Source: Gallintestinimicrobium propionicum (lineage in GTDB: Bacteria > Bacillota > Clostridia > Lachnospirales > Lachnospiraceae). From it: DNA of 64,000 nt. The stretch covers positions 1 to 64,000 of the forward strand of contig NZ_JAOQJY010000012.1 of assembly GCF_025567525.1 (NCBI RefSeq). The letters are read 5' to 3'. Shown piece after piece: positions 43,382 through 51,379 of the stretch. The notes beneath the pieces are model-generated. The model did no database searches and was not told the DNA's origin. It saw nothing but the letters and a program-made list of their open reading frames with translations. Position 1 is the stretch's first letter. Each line of letters begins with the position of its first letter. The translations under genes were made by a program, and so were the position numbers.

Positions 43382-44191
43382 TTACCTCGTCCATTTTTTA
43401 TAAAAGCGAATGATCAACCACAATGAAAGTGTAACAGTAATTGCCAGAATAAAAATTGTATGGCAAGTGGTTGGTACAATCGCATAGGCTTCCGGCAAAA
43501 GATTGTCTTTTTGCAAATGATCCATCATTAAGCCGCTTGTCCAGTTCATAACACATATAACTGGGAAAGAATTTAAGAAAGCAATTTTTGCAGCACTTAT
43601 AGATGTTCCAACTGTCCCTAGTATGCCCCAGTTAAAAATAGAATAAAAAAACGCAAGCAGGATAGAAAGCAAAAAACTTTTGTTAAAACAAATAATTAAA
43701 AATACAATCGGCAAAGAAGCTGCTACGATAAGAACTCCAAAAATAAGGCTCATAAATATCTTATAAGTCATACCATAAACCATTCCTACATGAAACAGTT
43801 TACAAAACAACGCAACAGATAATGTGCTTGTCAGACAAAACGCAATGCTAAAAATAAAGAGCATAGAAATTTTTGCCATAATGAGTTGTGTATTTGTAAC
43901 AGGAATTGTTCTAAGGTTTTTGGAAGTATCGCAATCTCTTTCTATAAAAAACAAAATAGCGGCAATGATACCAATTAGACATGGAAGCAAAAAAACCAAT
44001 CCATATCCCAACATCATTGTATAAACATAATCAAATCGGGTTTGAAGATAATGTTCCGTTGTATCTGCACCTGTTCCCGCCTTTGCCATATATGCCAAAA
44101 TCAACGGAAAAAATAACGATAATGACATCAGTGCGTATAATAATCTTTTCCGCTTTAATTTCCAAAATTCGCATTTAATCAGTTTAAGCAA
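43382..44191 (-). CDS. ABC-2 permease, lantibiotic-immunity type (cassette 1, LanG/CprC-like)
   Basis: A 269-residue membrane protein with six helices, starting MLKLIKCEFWKLKRKRLLYALM, the typical cytoplasmic 'E-x-x-K-L-K' lead-in. It overlaps the ATPase gene by 8 nt, and the next permease starts 5 bp after its stop. It forms the second half of the transporter channel. The substrate cannot be told from sequence; relatives confer resistance to nisin- or gallidermin-like peptides. Confidence 0.88.
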   Translation of the reverse strand: MLKLIKCEFWKLKRKRLLYALMSLSLFFPLILAYMAKAGTGADTTEHYLQTRFDYVYTMMLGYGLVFLLPCLIGIIAAILFFIERDCDTSKNLRTIPVTNTQLIMAKISMLFIFSIAFCLTSTLSVALFCKLFHVGMVYGMTYKIFMSLIFGVLIVAASLPIVFLIICFNKSFLLSILLAFFYSIFNWGILGTVGTSISAAKIAFLNSFPVICVMNWTSGLMMDHLQKDNLLPEAYAIVPTTCHTIFILAITVTLSLWLIIRFYKKWTR

Positions 44192-45110
44192 TTCCCTCGC
44201 CTCCCGTCACACGCTTGAAGTAATCTTCAAGACTTTCTTCACAGGTATGCGCCTCCGATACCTCCAATCCGTTTTCTACAAAGGCAGTTACAATTTTCCC
44301 CACAGGCAGATCAAGGTTGTGCAGACGCAGATTGTGGTCGTCCTGTATAGAGAAATGATTTTCATGGAAATTGCGTTCCAAAATTCTTGCCGCCTGTGCA
44401 GTATCAGAGAGTGTAAATCGGATATGCTTACTGCTTTTTTGCTCCAGCTCAGCAAGGCTTTCTTCTTCCAGCAATGCTCCGTGGTCGATAATTCCAATAT
44501 CGTCAGCCAGCAAGGAAATCTCCGAAAGAATGTGACTGGAAATCAAAATGGTTTTTCCTCTTGCGTCGCAAAGCTCCCGAATAAAGGAGCGTACTTCTGC
44601 AATGCCGATGGGATCAAGCCCGTTGATCGGCTCATCCAAAATCAAAAGCTCTGGGTCGTGCATAACGGCAAGGGCGATGGCAAGCCGCTGCTTCATACCA
44701 AGAGAATACTGTGAAAAGAGCTTTTTATCTTTGTAGGGCAGTCCTACCAAATCCAGAGCGTCTTTGATGGCATGATTGTTTGGTACGCCCCGCAGAGTAG
44801 CAAAGATACGCAAGTTCTCTGTGCCGGTCAGATTTGGATAAAAACCGGGGGATTCAATCAGGCTTCCGATACGGGGCAGCAATTTCTTTTCATTCCCCTG
44901 CAAGGGCTTTCCCCAGATTTTGACCTCCCCGGAAGTCGGCTTCGTTAAGCCCAACAGCATCTTCATGGTAGTAGTTTTTCCGGCTCCGTTTCTGCCCAGC
45001 AGACCATAAATTCTCCCACGCTTCACATGGATATTTAAGTCAGCCACACTCTTTTGTGAACCGTATTGCTTCGTCAGATTTTTCGTTTCAATGATGTAAT
45101 TTGTGTCCAT
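44184..45110 (-). CDS. ABC transporter ATPase, lantibiotic-immunity type (cassette 1, LanF/CprA-like)
   Basis: A 308-residue ATPase: Walker A GRNGAGKTT, signature YSLGMKQRLAIA, Walker B LLILDEPINGLD, and a C-terminal accessory domain usual in BcrA/NukF proteins (QDDHNLRLHNL). The Gly-Arg at the P-loop start (GRNGAG) replaces the common GPNGAG. ATG 45110 has AGGAGG 9 nt upstream. It is first in the operon, behind four phased repeats that look like regulator sites. Confidence 0.93.
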   Translation of the reverse strand: MDTNYIIETKNLTKQYGSQKSVADLNIHVKRGRIYGLLGRNGAGKTTTMKMLLGLTKPTSGEVKIWGKPLQGNEKKLLPRIGSLIESPGFYPNLTGTENLRIFATLRGVPNNHAIKDALDLVGLPYKDKKLFSQYSLGMKQRLAIALAVMHDPELLILDEPINGLDPIGIAEVRSFIRELCDARGKTILISSHILSEISLLADDIGIIDHGALLEEESLAELEQKSSKHIRFTLSDTAQAARILERNFHENHFSIQDDHNLRLHNLDLPVGKIVTAFVENGLEVSEAHTCEESLEDYFKRVTGGEGIA

Positions 45111-45136
45111 ATTCAAAACCTCCTGTTCTGTAAGGT

Positions 45137-45190
45137 ATTCTATCATGCCAACCTTGCATTAACCTTGCCGCAACCTTGCATTAACCTTGC
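45137..45190 (-). promoter_or_regulatory. Cassette 1 promoter with four 11-bp phased repeats
   Basis: On the reverse strand four GCAAGGTT units (forward aaccttgc at 45150-45157, 45161-45168, 45172-45179 and 45183-45190) are spaced exactly 11 bp apart, one helical turn, ending 7 bp before a TAGAAT -10 box (45137-45142). There is no other -35 box. This is the layout of tandem OmpR-type response-regulator sites that replace the -35. Confidence 0.85.
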
Positions 45191-45210
45191 AATTTGAAAT
45201 CTGGCAAAAT

Positions 45211-45241
45211 GACAAAGGTTCCCGCCATAAAGACGGGAACC
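45211..45241 (-). terminator. Terminator of the first two-component operon
   Basis: The hairpin ggttcccg/cgggaacc (45217-45224, 45234-45241) lies just after the histidine kinase stop and before the repeats, with TTTGTC on the reverse strand. Confidence 0.75.
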
Positions 45242-45244
45242 CGC

Positions 45245-46162
45245 TTAAATCTCCAAAGGAAAAAGCAACATAAATTCCGTTCCTTTTCCCAGCAAACTTT
45301 CAACTGTTATGTTTCCACCCATCTTTTCTACAAGCTGATGGACAATAGAAAGACCAAGACCGCTTCCTTTTTCAGACCGACCTTTATCACACTTATAAAG
45401 CCGTTCAAAAATGTGTTTCAAATCTTCTTTCTCAATTCCTACACCATTATCTGCCAACAGCAGCCTCAAGTTATTTCCCTGCTTTGACAGGGAAATTTTA
45501 ATTTTGTCCGCATGGCTGTGAGCGATTACATTTTGAATGAGATTATTGATAATCCTCATATAGCTGTCCGTATCCAATCTTACCCGGACAGGCTGTTCGG
45601 GAATATCAATGTCATAATCGACTTGCTTATCTTCAAAAATCGGTATCCAGTCGATCAGGATATTTCTTGTCAACTCTGCGGCTTCAACGCTCTGGATTTC
45701 CAAAGCAAACTCGTCGGAATTTAACTTGAACCAGTCAAAGAGTACATCAATATATTCTTTCAAATCATGAGCTTTCCGGCGGGCAATTTCGATATAATCA
45801 TCCCGGTCTTTCCCTGTAACAAGCCCTTTATATGCAGCGTCAAGATACCCGATGAGGGTTGTAAGGGGTGTCCGAACATCGTGGGAAAGGCTCGTCATAA
45901 GCTGGCGGTTGATTTCCTCTGTCTGCCGGACAATCGAAAGTCTGCTTTCATAGGACACAACAATCTCATTGATTTCATAGGCAAGAGGGGATACCAGTTC
46001 ATTTGTTGCAGACAAAATACGCCGATTGCCATTTCCATTTTTCACATCAACCAGAGCGTCGGTCATTTCTGCTATTTGCTTTTTTACGCGCCGAACGAGA
46101 ACAATGGATGTCAGTACAGCCACAACAGCAATCACAATGGACAAGAAAACGATAATCTCCAT
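45245..46162 (-). CDS. Sensor histidine kinase (cassette 1)
   Basis: A 305-residue kinase with a single N-terminal membrane helix (residues 3-25) and almost no extracellular part; then a HAMP-like linker, H box SLSHDVRTPLTTLIGY, N box NNLIQNVIAHS, and G boxes DNGVGI and GSGLGLSI. Kinases lacking an external sensor often sense in the membrane or through the transporter. It lies 5 bp after the regulator gene, and the pair is directly upstream of the transporter operon that it probably controls. Confidence 0.92.
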   Translation of the reverse strand: MEIIVFLSIVIAVVAVLTSIVLVRRVKKQIAEMTDALVDVKNGNGNRRILSATNELVSPLAYEINEIVVSYESRLSIVRQTEEINRQLMTSLSHDVRTPLTTLIGYLDAAYKGLVTGKDRDDYIEIARRKAHDLKEYIDVLFDWFKLNSDEFALEIQSVEAAELTRNILIDWIPIFEDKQVDYDIDIPEQPVRVRLDTDSYMRIINNLIQNVIAHSHADKIKISLSKQGNNLRLLLADNGVGIEKEDLKHIFERLYKCDKGRSEKGSGLGLSIVHQLVEKMGGNITVESLLGKGTEFMLLFPLEI

Positions 46163-46167
46163 ACCGG

Positions 46168-46860
46168 CTACACCTCCTTATTAAAGCGGTAGCCAATCCC
46201 TTTAACCGTTTGGATATACTTTGGACTGGAAGGATTGACTTCTAATTTTTTACGAAGCCGACTGATAATCGCCATAATGTTACTGTCATCGTAGAAATAT
46301 TCTTCGCCCCATACTTCCTCATAAATTTGCTGTTTTGTCAAAATTTTCCCTTGATGTTTTGCACAGTACAAGAGCAGATCAAATTCCTTTGGAGGAAGCT
46401 CAAAAGTGCCGTTTCCCGTAGTAATGGAACGATTTTCAAGGTCAATCTGCAATCCGTCAAAATCCAGCTTTTGCATAGTTCCAGCTTGCTGATTAAAGCG
46501 AGTGTAGCGGCGAATGAGGGACGCAATACGGGCAATCAGTTCGTCCATGTCAAACGGCTTTGTCAGATAATCGTCCGCTCCGGCCCGTAACCCCCGCACT
46601 TTAGAAGCACTGTCATTTTTGGATGTGAACATCAAAATCGGCAGGCTGTTCTCTTTGCGGATTTCTTCCAGCGTTTCAAAGCCATCCATACCAGGCATCA
46701 TTACATCCAGCACTACAAGCTGGTATTCCTGTTCTTTTAATTTCTGCAATCCCTCTTTTCCGGTATTACAAAAATCGGCTTCTATATGTTCCGATTGTAC
46801 GCTGCGTTTAATCAAAGCGCATAGTTCTCTGTCATCATCTATAATCAAAATTTTATTCAT
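46168..46860 (-). CDS. OmpR-family response regulator (cassette 1)
   Basis: A 230-residue regulator. The receiver domain has IIDDDREL, LDVMMPGMDG with the phospho-acceptor Asp, MFTSKN and KPF; the winged helix ends YIQTVKGIGYRFN. ATG 46860 is used because GGGAGAG is upstream; a start at 46896 would overlap the small HTH gene more. It is the likely binder of the CAAGGT repeats at 45150-45190. Confidence 0.93.
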   Translation of the reverse strand: MNKILIIDDDRELCALIKRSVQSEHIEADFCNTGKEGLQKLKEQEYQLVVLDVMMPGMDGFETLEEIRKENSLPILMFTSKNDSASKVRGLRAGADDYLTKPFDMDELIARIASLIRRYTRFNQQAGTMQKLDFDGLQIDLENRSITTGNGTFELPPKEFDLLLYCAKHQGKILTKQQIYEEVWGEEYFYDDSNIMAIISRLRKKLEVNPSSPKYIQTVKGIGYRFNKEV

Positions 46861-47041
46861 GGCGCAATTCTCTCCCTTGTTTTGTCCGACCATCAATCGG
46901 CTTTTCTGCAGTTTTGGGAATCAGCCAAATACCGGCCATCTTTACTGCTCCAGAGATACGTTCACCAGCACAATAATAATTTACCCTACGAGGCGTCACA
47001 CCCCATTTTTCGGCGGCCTCTTTTAGTGTCATATATTCCAT
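46853..47041 (-). CDS. Small helix-turn-helix (excisionase-like) protein
   Basis: A 62-residue protein with a MerR/excisionase-type HTH (TLKEAAEKWGVTPRRVNYYCAG, GIWLIPKTAEKPID). It overlaps the response regulator start by 8 nt, so it is the first gene of that operon. Such proteins are frequent in clostridial elements as regulators; a link to excision is not shown here. Confidence 0.75.
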   Translation of the reverse strand: MEYMTLKEAAEKWGVTPRRVNYYCAGERISGAVKMAGIWLIPKTAEKPIDGRTKQGRELRHE

Positions 47042-47126
47042 ATCGCACCTCCATAGAATCTATTATAGTTCTTTAGCTCGAACAATACAACCTTCAATAT
47101 TAAGCGTTTGGAAGTGGATGTTAATT

Positions 47127-47153
47127 AAAGCCACAAGAAAATCTCGTGGCTTT
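47127..47153 (-). terminator. Hairpin after the second winged-helix gene
   Basis: aaagccac/gtggcttt arms (47127-47134, 47146-47153) lie directly after the stop at 47157. The T tract is weak. The position matches the strong terminator after copy 1. Confidence 0.6.
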
Positions 47154-47156
47154 AGC

Positions 47157-47549
47157 TTACAAATGTTCAAATTTATAGCCGATTCCGGCGACACTCTCAA
47201 TATAGTTTGGAAGATCTGGTTCAAAGCGCAATTTCTTACGCAACTTACTTATATGATTATGAATGGCTTTTCTCGAATAGAAATCACAATCCTCTTTCCA
47301 AACCAAATCGGTAATCAGTTCGTAAGTAAAAACACGTTTGGGATTGGCAATGAGTAATGCCAGTATATCAAACTCCTTACTTGTCAGGTTGATAATCCGT
47401 TCGCGAACCCTGACAGTGCGGTGCTCCAGGCATAGATAAAGCTCGCCTTCCTGTATTTCTGTTAGAGGATTCTTCTTTGCAGCAAAGGAAGTGTGACAGG
47501 AATTGAATACCGTTCCATGACAGACTCCTTGTTCCAAAATATATTGCAT
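47157..47549 (-). CDS. OmpR/PhoB-type winged-helix DNA-binding protein without receiver (copy 2)
   Basis: 130 residues, nearly identical to the protein at 42111-42503, differing mainly around residues 20-27. Again the frame stays open with conserved residues for about 34 codons upstream (to a double TGA near 47655) with no usual start. A GGAGGTGATGATG sits there, but its ATG is one base out of frame. Copy 1 follows cassette 1's permease, whereas this copy lies downstream of cassette 2, so each cassette ends with one winged-helix gene. Confidence 0.75.
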   Translation of the reverse strand: MQYILEQGVCHGTVFNSCHTSFAAKKNPLTEIQEGELYLCLEHRTVRVRERIINLTSKEFDILALLIANPKRVFTYELITDLVWKEDCDFYSRKAIHNHISKLRKKLRFEPDLPNYIESVAGIGYKFEHL

Positions 47550-47646
47550 TAGAGCATTCTTTTGTTCCTCGTTAAGAAGCAGAAATAACTTTTCGCCAAT
47601 CTGTTTTCCGGATTCTTCTATATCAAAAACAGCTAATGTCCCATCA
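47163..47646. repeat. 484-bp direct repeat, copy 2
   Basis: Partner of 42117-42600 in the same orientation; it covers the second winged-helix gene. The 5-kb unit between the copies holds a complete transporter plus two-component system. Confidence 0.95.
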
Positions 47647-47793
47647 CATCATCACCTCCATTTTTTATTCAAAATTTCTGTCCCATAAGTGATTTGAATG
47701 TGTTTGTTATGCAACGGCTTTTTCCTTTTGCCGTCATCTGGCAGGTTTTCGCTATCTGAAATAAGTTTGCTGCTATAATCAGCTTCCATTAGG

Positions 47794-48075
47794 TCAAATT
47801 CTGGCTGCTACTGTTAGGTAAATAAAGAAGCTGAAAAACGCAACATACAGAGAACTAAGCGTTAATGCCGCTTTAGATGTGGCCGTCCGTGTCCTTTTGT
47901 TTTTCACCAGCCAGATTGCGAATACAAAGCCCGCAATAATCAAAAGCGCGTACACTGCAAAGATGATATAAACCCACGGCGCTTCCATGCCGATTTTCAA
48001 GTGCCGGATGATAAACAGGGTCAATGGGAGTACGCTTACCAACAAAGATAATCTTCCTAAATTTTCTGCTTTCAT
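47794..48075 (-). CDS. Small membrane protein (cassette 2)
   Basis: A 93-residue protein with three hydrophobic helices and a Lys/Arg-rich loop (VKNKRTRTATSK). GGAGAAAAAATG precedes its start. It lies 10 bp after the permease gene, so it is the last member of the second transporter operon. Small membrane proteins accompany several lantibiotic immunity operons, but this one I do not recognise. Confidence 0.78.
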   Translation of the reverse strand: MKAENLGRLSLLVSVLPLTLFIIRHLKIGMEAPWVYIIFAVYALLIIAGFVFAIWLVKNKRTRTATSKAALTLSSLYVAFFSFFIYLTVAARI

Positions 48076-48085
48076 TTTTTCTCCT

Positions 48086-48829
48086 TTATCCGGCTACAAC
48101 ATCTGCCTTTTTCAGATGATTAGTAGCCAAAATCACAAATAATACCGTGTAAACAAGAACCATTGGAACCAAAGTCATTATGCTGTCAATGGGCAACACT
48201 TCGTCCTGTGACGATAGACCGAGAATAATTTGCGAATAAGGGAACATCTCACTTAAACCAGCAATATGGAAAGCCAGACCGCCGATACTAAGGCAAACCG
48301 CCAAACCTACCGGCACCGCAAAGCTCCTGATCCGCATGGACAAGTAAAGCTGAACAGCACCAACGCTTAAAGCTGAAAACCAGCCCATAAACAGCCACCA
48401 TAGCATATTGATAGGGATGGGCTGTTCAAACCGAAACACAACCTTTCCTACGATAATGATAAACACCATCAAAAGAACCTGTGCGGTCAGAATAGATTTT
48501 GTCAGCACAACCAGCTTCGCAATGAAAATGGTTGGCCGGGAAACCGGCGTTGTCATAAGGCTGTTCCAGTTGTGATTTGTGTGTTCCAGCCGCCACAAAT
48601 AGGACGCACAAATGGCAATCAGGATTGGAAAGAAAAAATACCCATAGAACAGCCCTGTTTGAAGCCAAAGCTGCTGCCATACTGCGCCGTCGTACAAATT
48701 GGCCGAAGCATTGATGCCATAAATGATTGCACCAATGGCGGCGGTCAAAAGTGGCAGAATGAGAACTGCTACCCACATATTAGAATGGCGGCTTTTCAGA
48801 TTTTCCGCCCGAATTGCATTGATAAGCAT
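48086..48829 (-). CDS. ABC-2 permease (cassette 2, LanG/BcrB-like)
   Basis: A 247-residue membrane protein with six helices, beginning MLINAIRAENLKSRHSNMWV, typical of lantibiotic-immunity permeases. ATG 48829 follows AAAGGAGGGATTGTA. It starts 13 bp after the preceding permease stop. Together with that permease and the ATPase it should form a CprABC-like peptide exporter. Confidence 0.87.
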   Translation of the reverse strand: MLINAIRAENLKSRHSNMWVAVLILPLLTAAIGAIIYGINASANLYDGAVWQQLWLQTGLFYGYFFFPILIAICASYLWRLEHTNHNWNSLMTTPVSRPTIFIAKLVVLTKSILTAQVLLMVFIIIVGKVVFRFEQPIPINMLWWLFMGWFSALSVGAVQLYLSMRIRSFAVPVGLAVCLSIGGLAFHIAGLSEMFPYSQIILGLSSQDEVLPIDSIMTLVPMVLVYTVLFVILATNHLKKADVVAG

Positions 48830-48842
48830 TACAATCCCTCCT

Positions 48843-49616
48843 TTAATACTCGTATTTTTGAAACTTCTTCTCAAACAGGACAAAGGCAATCAATCCAACA
48901 ATAAAGAGGATCGTAAGCGGAAGAAAGTCAATATTCCGAACGACAAGTTCACTGGATTGCAAATTGCCGGAAGAAGTGTCCTGCCCCAGCACCATCATTT
49001 CTGCGTAATTTCCCCAAATGAGGATATTGCGGATGCCTGTGGGGAGCAAAGTAGAAATAAAGCCAATCAACGCGCCAATCATACCAATAGACATCGGGAC
49101 AAGCTGGTTCGCAAAAACAAGAGAGAAAAACACCTGAATAGTTACAACCACAAATGTAACCATTACTGTCCCCAAAACAAATTCCCACAGCGTTTTTACC
49201 GGCAGCGGCTCAACAATCCCCACAGCATTACCGTAGGCGACAATCACAAGAGCCTGAATGAGAATTGCCGCCAGCATGAGAACGGCTACTACGGTAAACT
49301 TGCAGAACCAAATTGCCTTGCGGTTTTCATTGTTGCACTCCAACAGCTTCCATGTATTTCCCCGGTGTTCCATATCGCAAATGCGGCTGGCAATAACCGC
49401 TGCCAGAATGGGAAGAAAAAGCCCATTCATAGTAGCTGGCCCAACGATCAAATCCTCCCATGCCGGTGCATTGGGGTCGGAAATCATACCGAGGAAATTT
49501 TCATTGTTTCCATAGTTGGAAAATACAAAGAGCAATTCCACACCGAGGATCAGCACAAAGGTCAGAAAAACCTTTCTGCGTTTCAGTTTGTATAATTCAA
49601 GGCACAGGTATTTCAT
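48843..49616 (-). CDS. ABC-2 permease (cassette 2, LanE/CprB-like)
   Basis: A 257-residue membrane protein (MKYLCLELYKLKRRKVFLTF) with six helices and the ICDMEHRGNTWKLLECNNENRKAIWFCK motif region of this permease family. ATG 49616 overlaps the ATPase stop (ATGA); a GTG at 49619 is also in frame. It belongs to the same operon as the ATPase. Confidence 0.88.
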   Translation of the reverse strand: MKYLCLELYKLKRRKVFLTFVLILGVELLFVFSNYGNNENFLGMISDPNAPAWEDLIVGPATMNGLFLPILAAVIASRICDMEHRGNTWKLLECNNENRKAIWFCKFTVVAVLMLAAILIQALVIVAYGNAVGIVEPLPVKTLWEFVLGTVMVTFVVVTIQVFFSLVFANQLVPMSIGMIGALIGFISTLLPTGIRNILIWGNYAEMMVLGQDTSSGNLQSSELVVRNIDFLPLTILFIVGLIAFVLFEKKFQKYEY

Positions 49617-50518
49617 CACAGTGTCAGCTCCTTTCCTGTCAGGTTGAGGAAAATATCTTCCAGACTTTCCCGGTGTTCCTCAACACGATAAACAGAGATA
49701 CCATTGGAACACAGGCATTGCACAACAGCGCCGGTCTGTTCGTCAGTCAGCGCACCGATCTGCAAACCATCCGTTGTACGCTGCGGGTTGGCCTTTTTAA
49801 GAAGCTGGAAAGCGTGGTTATTATCGCTGGTTCTCAATATAATCTGTGGCTCCCGCTGCATATCCAGAACTGACATCCTTTCCTGAAAAATCAGGCAGCC
49901 CTGATTGATAATGCCGACAACAGTAGCCATCTGATCGATCTCACTTAAAATGTGGCTGGAAATCATCACTGTCATGCCATACTGTTTCGGCAGCATCTTA
50001 ATGAGTTCCCGCATTTCTTCGATGCCTGCGGGGTCAAGCCCGTTGGTCGGTTCATCCAAAATCAGAAGTTTCGGGAACCGGGCCAGTGCCATTGCAATGC
50101 CGAGCCGCTGCTTCATACCGAGAGAATAGTTTTTGACTTTCTTCTCCATCTGGTTTTCCATACGGACAATATGCACCGCTTCTTCAATGTTCTTTTTGGG
50201 CAAGTCAAGCAGCCTGCGAATGATCTCCATATTCTCGCGGCCAGTCAAATGTCCATAGTAGGACGGGGATTCAATCAGGGAACCAACGGACGCGAGAATA
50301 TCACGGCGGTTCTTTTCGTTGAACGGTTTTCCCATAATTTCAATGGTTCCGCTGGTGGGTTTGACAAGTCCGAGCAGCATTTTCATGGTGGTGGACTTGC
50401 CTGCCCCATTCGGGCCGAGAAAGCCGTAAATGTCGCCCTCTTTAATCCGAATATCTAATTCCTGAACACGGTAAACACCGTCATATTCTTTTGACAAATT
50501 ATCTGTTGCTACAATCAT
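49616..50518 (-). CDS. ABC transporter ATPase (cassette 2, BcrA/CprA-like)
   Basis: A 300-residue ATPase: Walker A GPNGAGKST, signature YSLGMKQRLGIA, Walker B LLILDEPTNGLD, H loop ISSHILSEID, and the usual BcrA-type C-terminal domain. GGAAAGGAG lies about 12 nt before ATG 50518. It is first in the operon, divergent from its two-component system. The cassette resembles C. difficile CprABC-CprRK, which resists cationic antimicrobial peptides. Confidence 0.94.
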   Translation of the reverse strand: MIVATDNLSKEYDGVYRVQELDIRIKEGDIYGFLGPNGAGKSTTMKMLLGLVKPTSGTIEIMGKPFNEKNRRDILASVGSLIESPSYYGHLTGRENMEIIRRLLDLPKKNIEEAVHIVRMENQMEKKVKNYSLGMKQRLGIAMALARFPKLLILDEPTNGLDPAGIEEMRELIKMLPKQYGMTVMISSHILSEIDQMATVVGIINQGCLIFQERMSVLDMQREPQIILRTSDNNHAFQLLKKANPQRTTDGLQIGALTDEQTGAVVQCLCSNGISVYRVEEHRESLEDIFLNLTGKELTL

Positions 50519-50548
50519 TTTTTCTTGCTCCTTTCCTAAGCTGCTTAT

Positions 50549-50645
50549 ATCATATAGCCCCCACCTTGCATTGCATTGGAGAGAACCTTGATTTTACCTT
50601 GATTTTCACGATCAAAGCTGCAAATATGAAAAGATATGGTATAAT
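50549..50645. promoter_or_regulatory. Divergent promoters of cassette 2 with CAAGGT repeats
   Basis: Forward: TATAAT at 50640-50645 for the response regulator gene. Reverse: a TATGAT -10 (50549-50554) for the transporter, preceded by CAAGGT units (forward accttg at 50563-50568, 50585-50590 and 50596-50601; a degenerate unit lies between at about 50574). The 11-bp phasing and the 8-9 bp distance to the -10 match cassette 1, so a related regulator mode is likely. Confidence 0.75.
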
Positions 50646-50667
50646 ACATAAGGAAAGGAGTGAGCCG

Positions 50668-51375
50668 ATGGGTACAATCAAGGACAAAATTATTTTGCTG
50701 GTTGATGATGAACCGGCAATTTTACAGATGTGCCAATCCATTCTGAAAGAGAATGGTTTTGAAAATATAGTAACCGCCAATACCGCCCTGAGCGCATTGG
50801 AAAGAATGAGTGCAAAGCCGGATATGGCTGTTTTGGATGTTATGCTACCGGATATGGACGGCTTTATGTTGGCAAAGACAATCCGAGAACAGAACCCGAT
50901 CCCTATTCTTTTTTTGACGGCAAAAGGAGAAATCGACGATAAATCAAAAGGTTTTGAGGCCGGTGCGGATGATTACATGGTAAAACCATTTATCGCGCAG
51001 GAATTTGTATGGCGCATTACGGCCATTCTGCGGCGAACCTATAAAGAAAGTGAGGAAAGCAGCTTCTTACTGGATGCCTGCAAAGTGGACTTAGAACAGG
51101 CAGAAGTCTATCGTGAGGGACAGGAACCAGTTTCCCTGACCGCAAAAGAAGTGGAGATATTGAAAAAACTGTATGCAAATGCGGGCCGCATTGTAACTTT
51201 GGGTGCGCTTTGCCAAACGGTTTGCGGGGATATTTATATAGGCTATGAGAAAACACTTATGTCGCACATTCGCCATATCCGGGAAAAGATTGAGGAAAAA
51301 CCATCTTCGCCGGTTTCGCTGGTAACGGTAAAAGGCATTGGATATAAGTTGATCTTAAAGGACAAGTCAAGGTGA
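50668..51375 (+). CDS. OmpR-family response regulator (cassette 2, CprR-like)
   Basis: A 235-residue regulator: LLVDDEPAIL, LDVMLPDMDG with the phospho-acceptor Asp, FLTAKG, KPF; winged helix ending VTVKGIGYKLIL. GGAAAGGAG is 8 nt before ATG 50668; a longer frame upstream lies within the promoter. The kinase gene starts 4 bp after its stop. Confidence 0.94.
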   Translation: MGTIKDKIILLVDDEPAILQMCQSILKENGFENIVTANTALSALERMSAKPDMAVLDVMLPDMDGFMLAKTIREQNPIPILFLTAKGEIDDKSKGFEAGADDYMVKPFIAQEFVWRITAILRRTYKESEESSFLLDACKVDLEQAEVYREGQEPVSLTAKEVEILKKLYANAGRIVTLGALCQTVCGDIYIGYEKTLMSHIRHIREKIEEKPSSPVSLVTVKGIGYKLILKDKSR

Positions 51376-51379
51376 GCCT

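Noticed and set aside
45150..45190. CRISPR or microsatellite
   Set aside because: Four 11-bp units only, in a promoter, matching a similar set before a related operon; a regulator-site array fits better.
48723..49595. 290-codon forward ORF opposite the cassette 2 permeases
   Set aside because: Shadow of two real membrane protein genes; it reads as polar Asn/His-rich nonsense.
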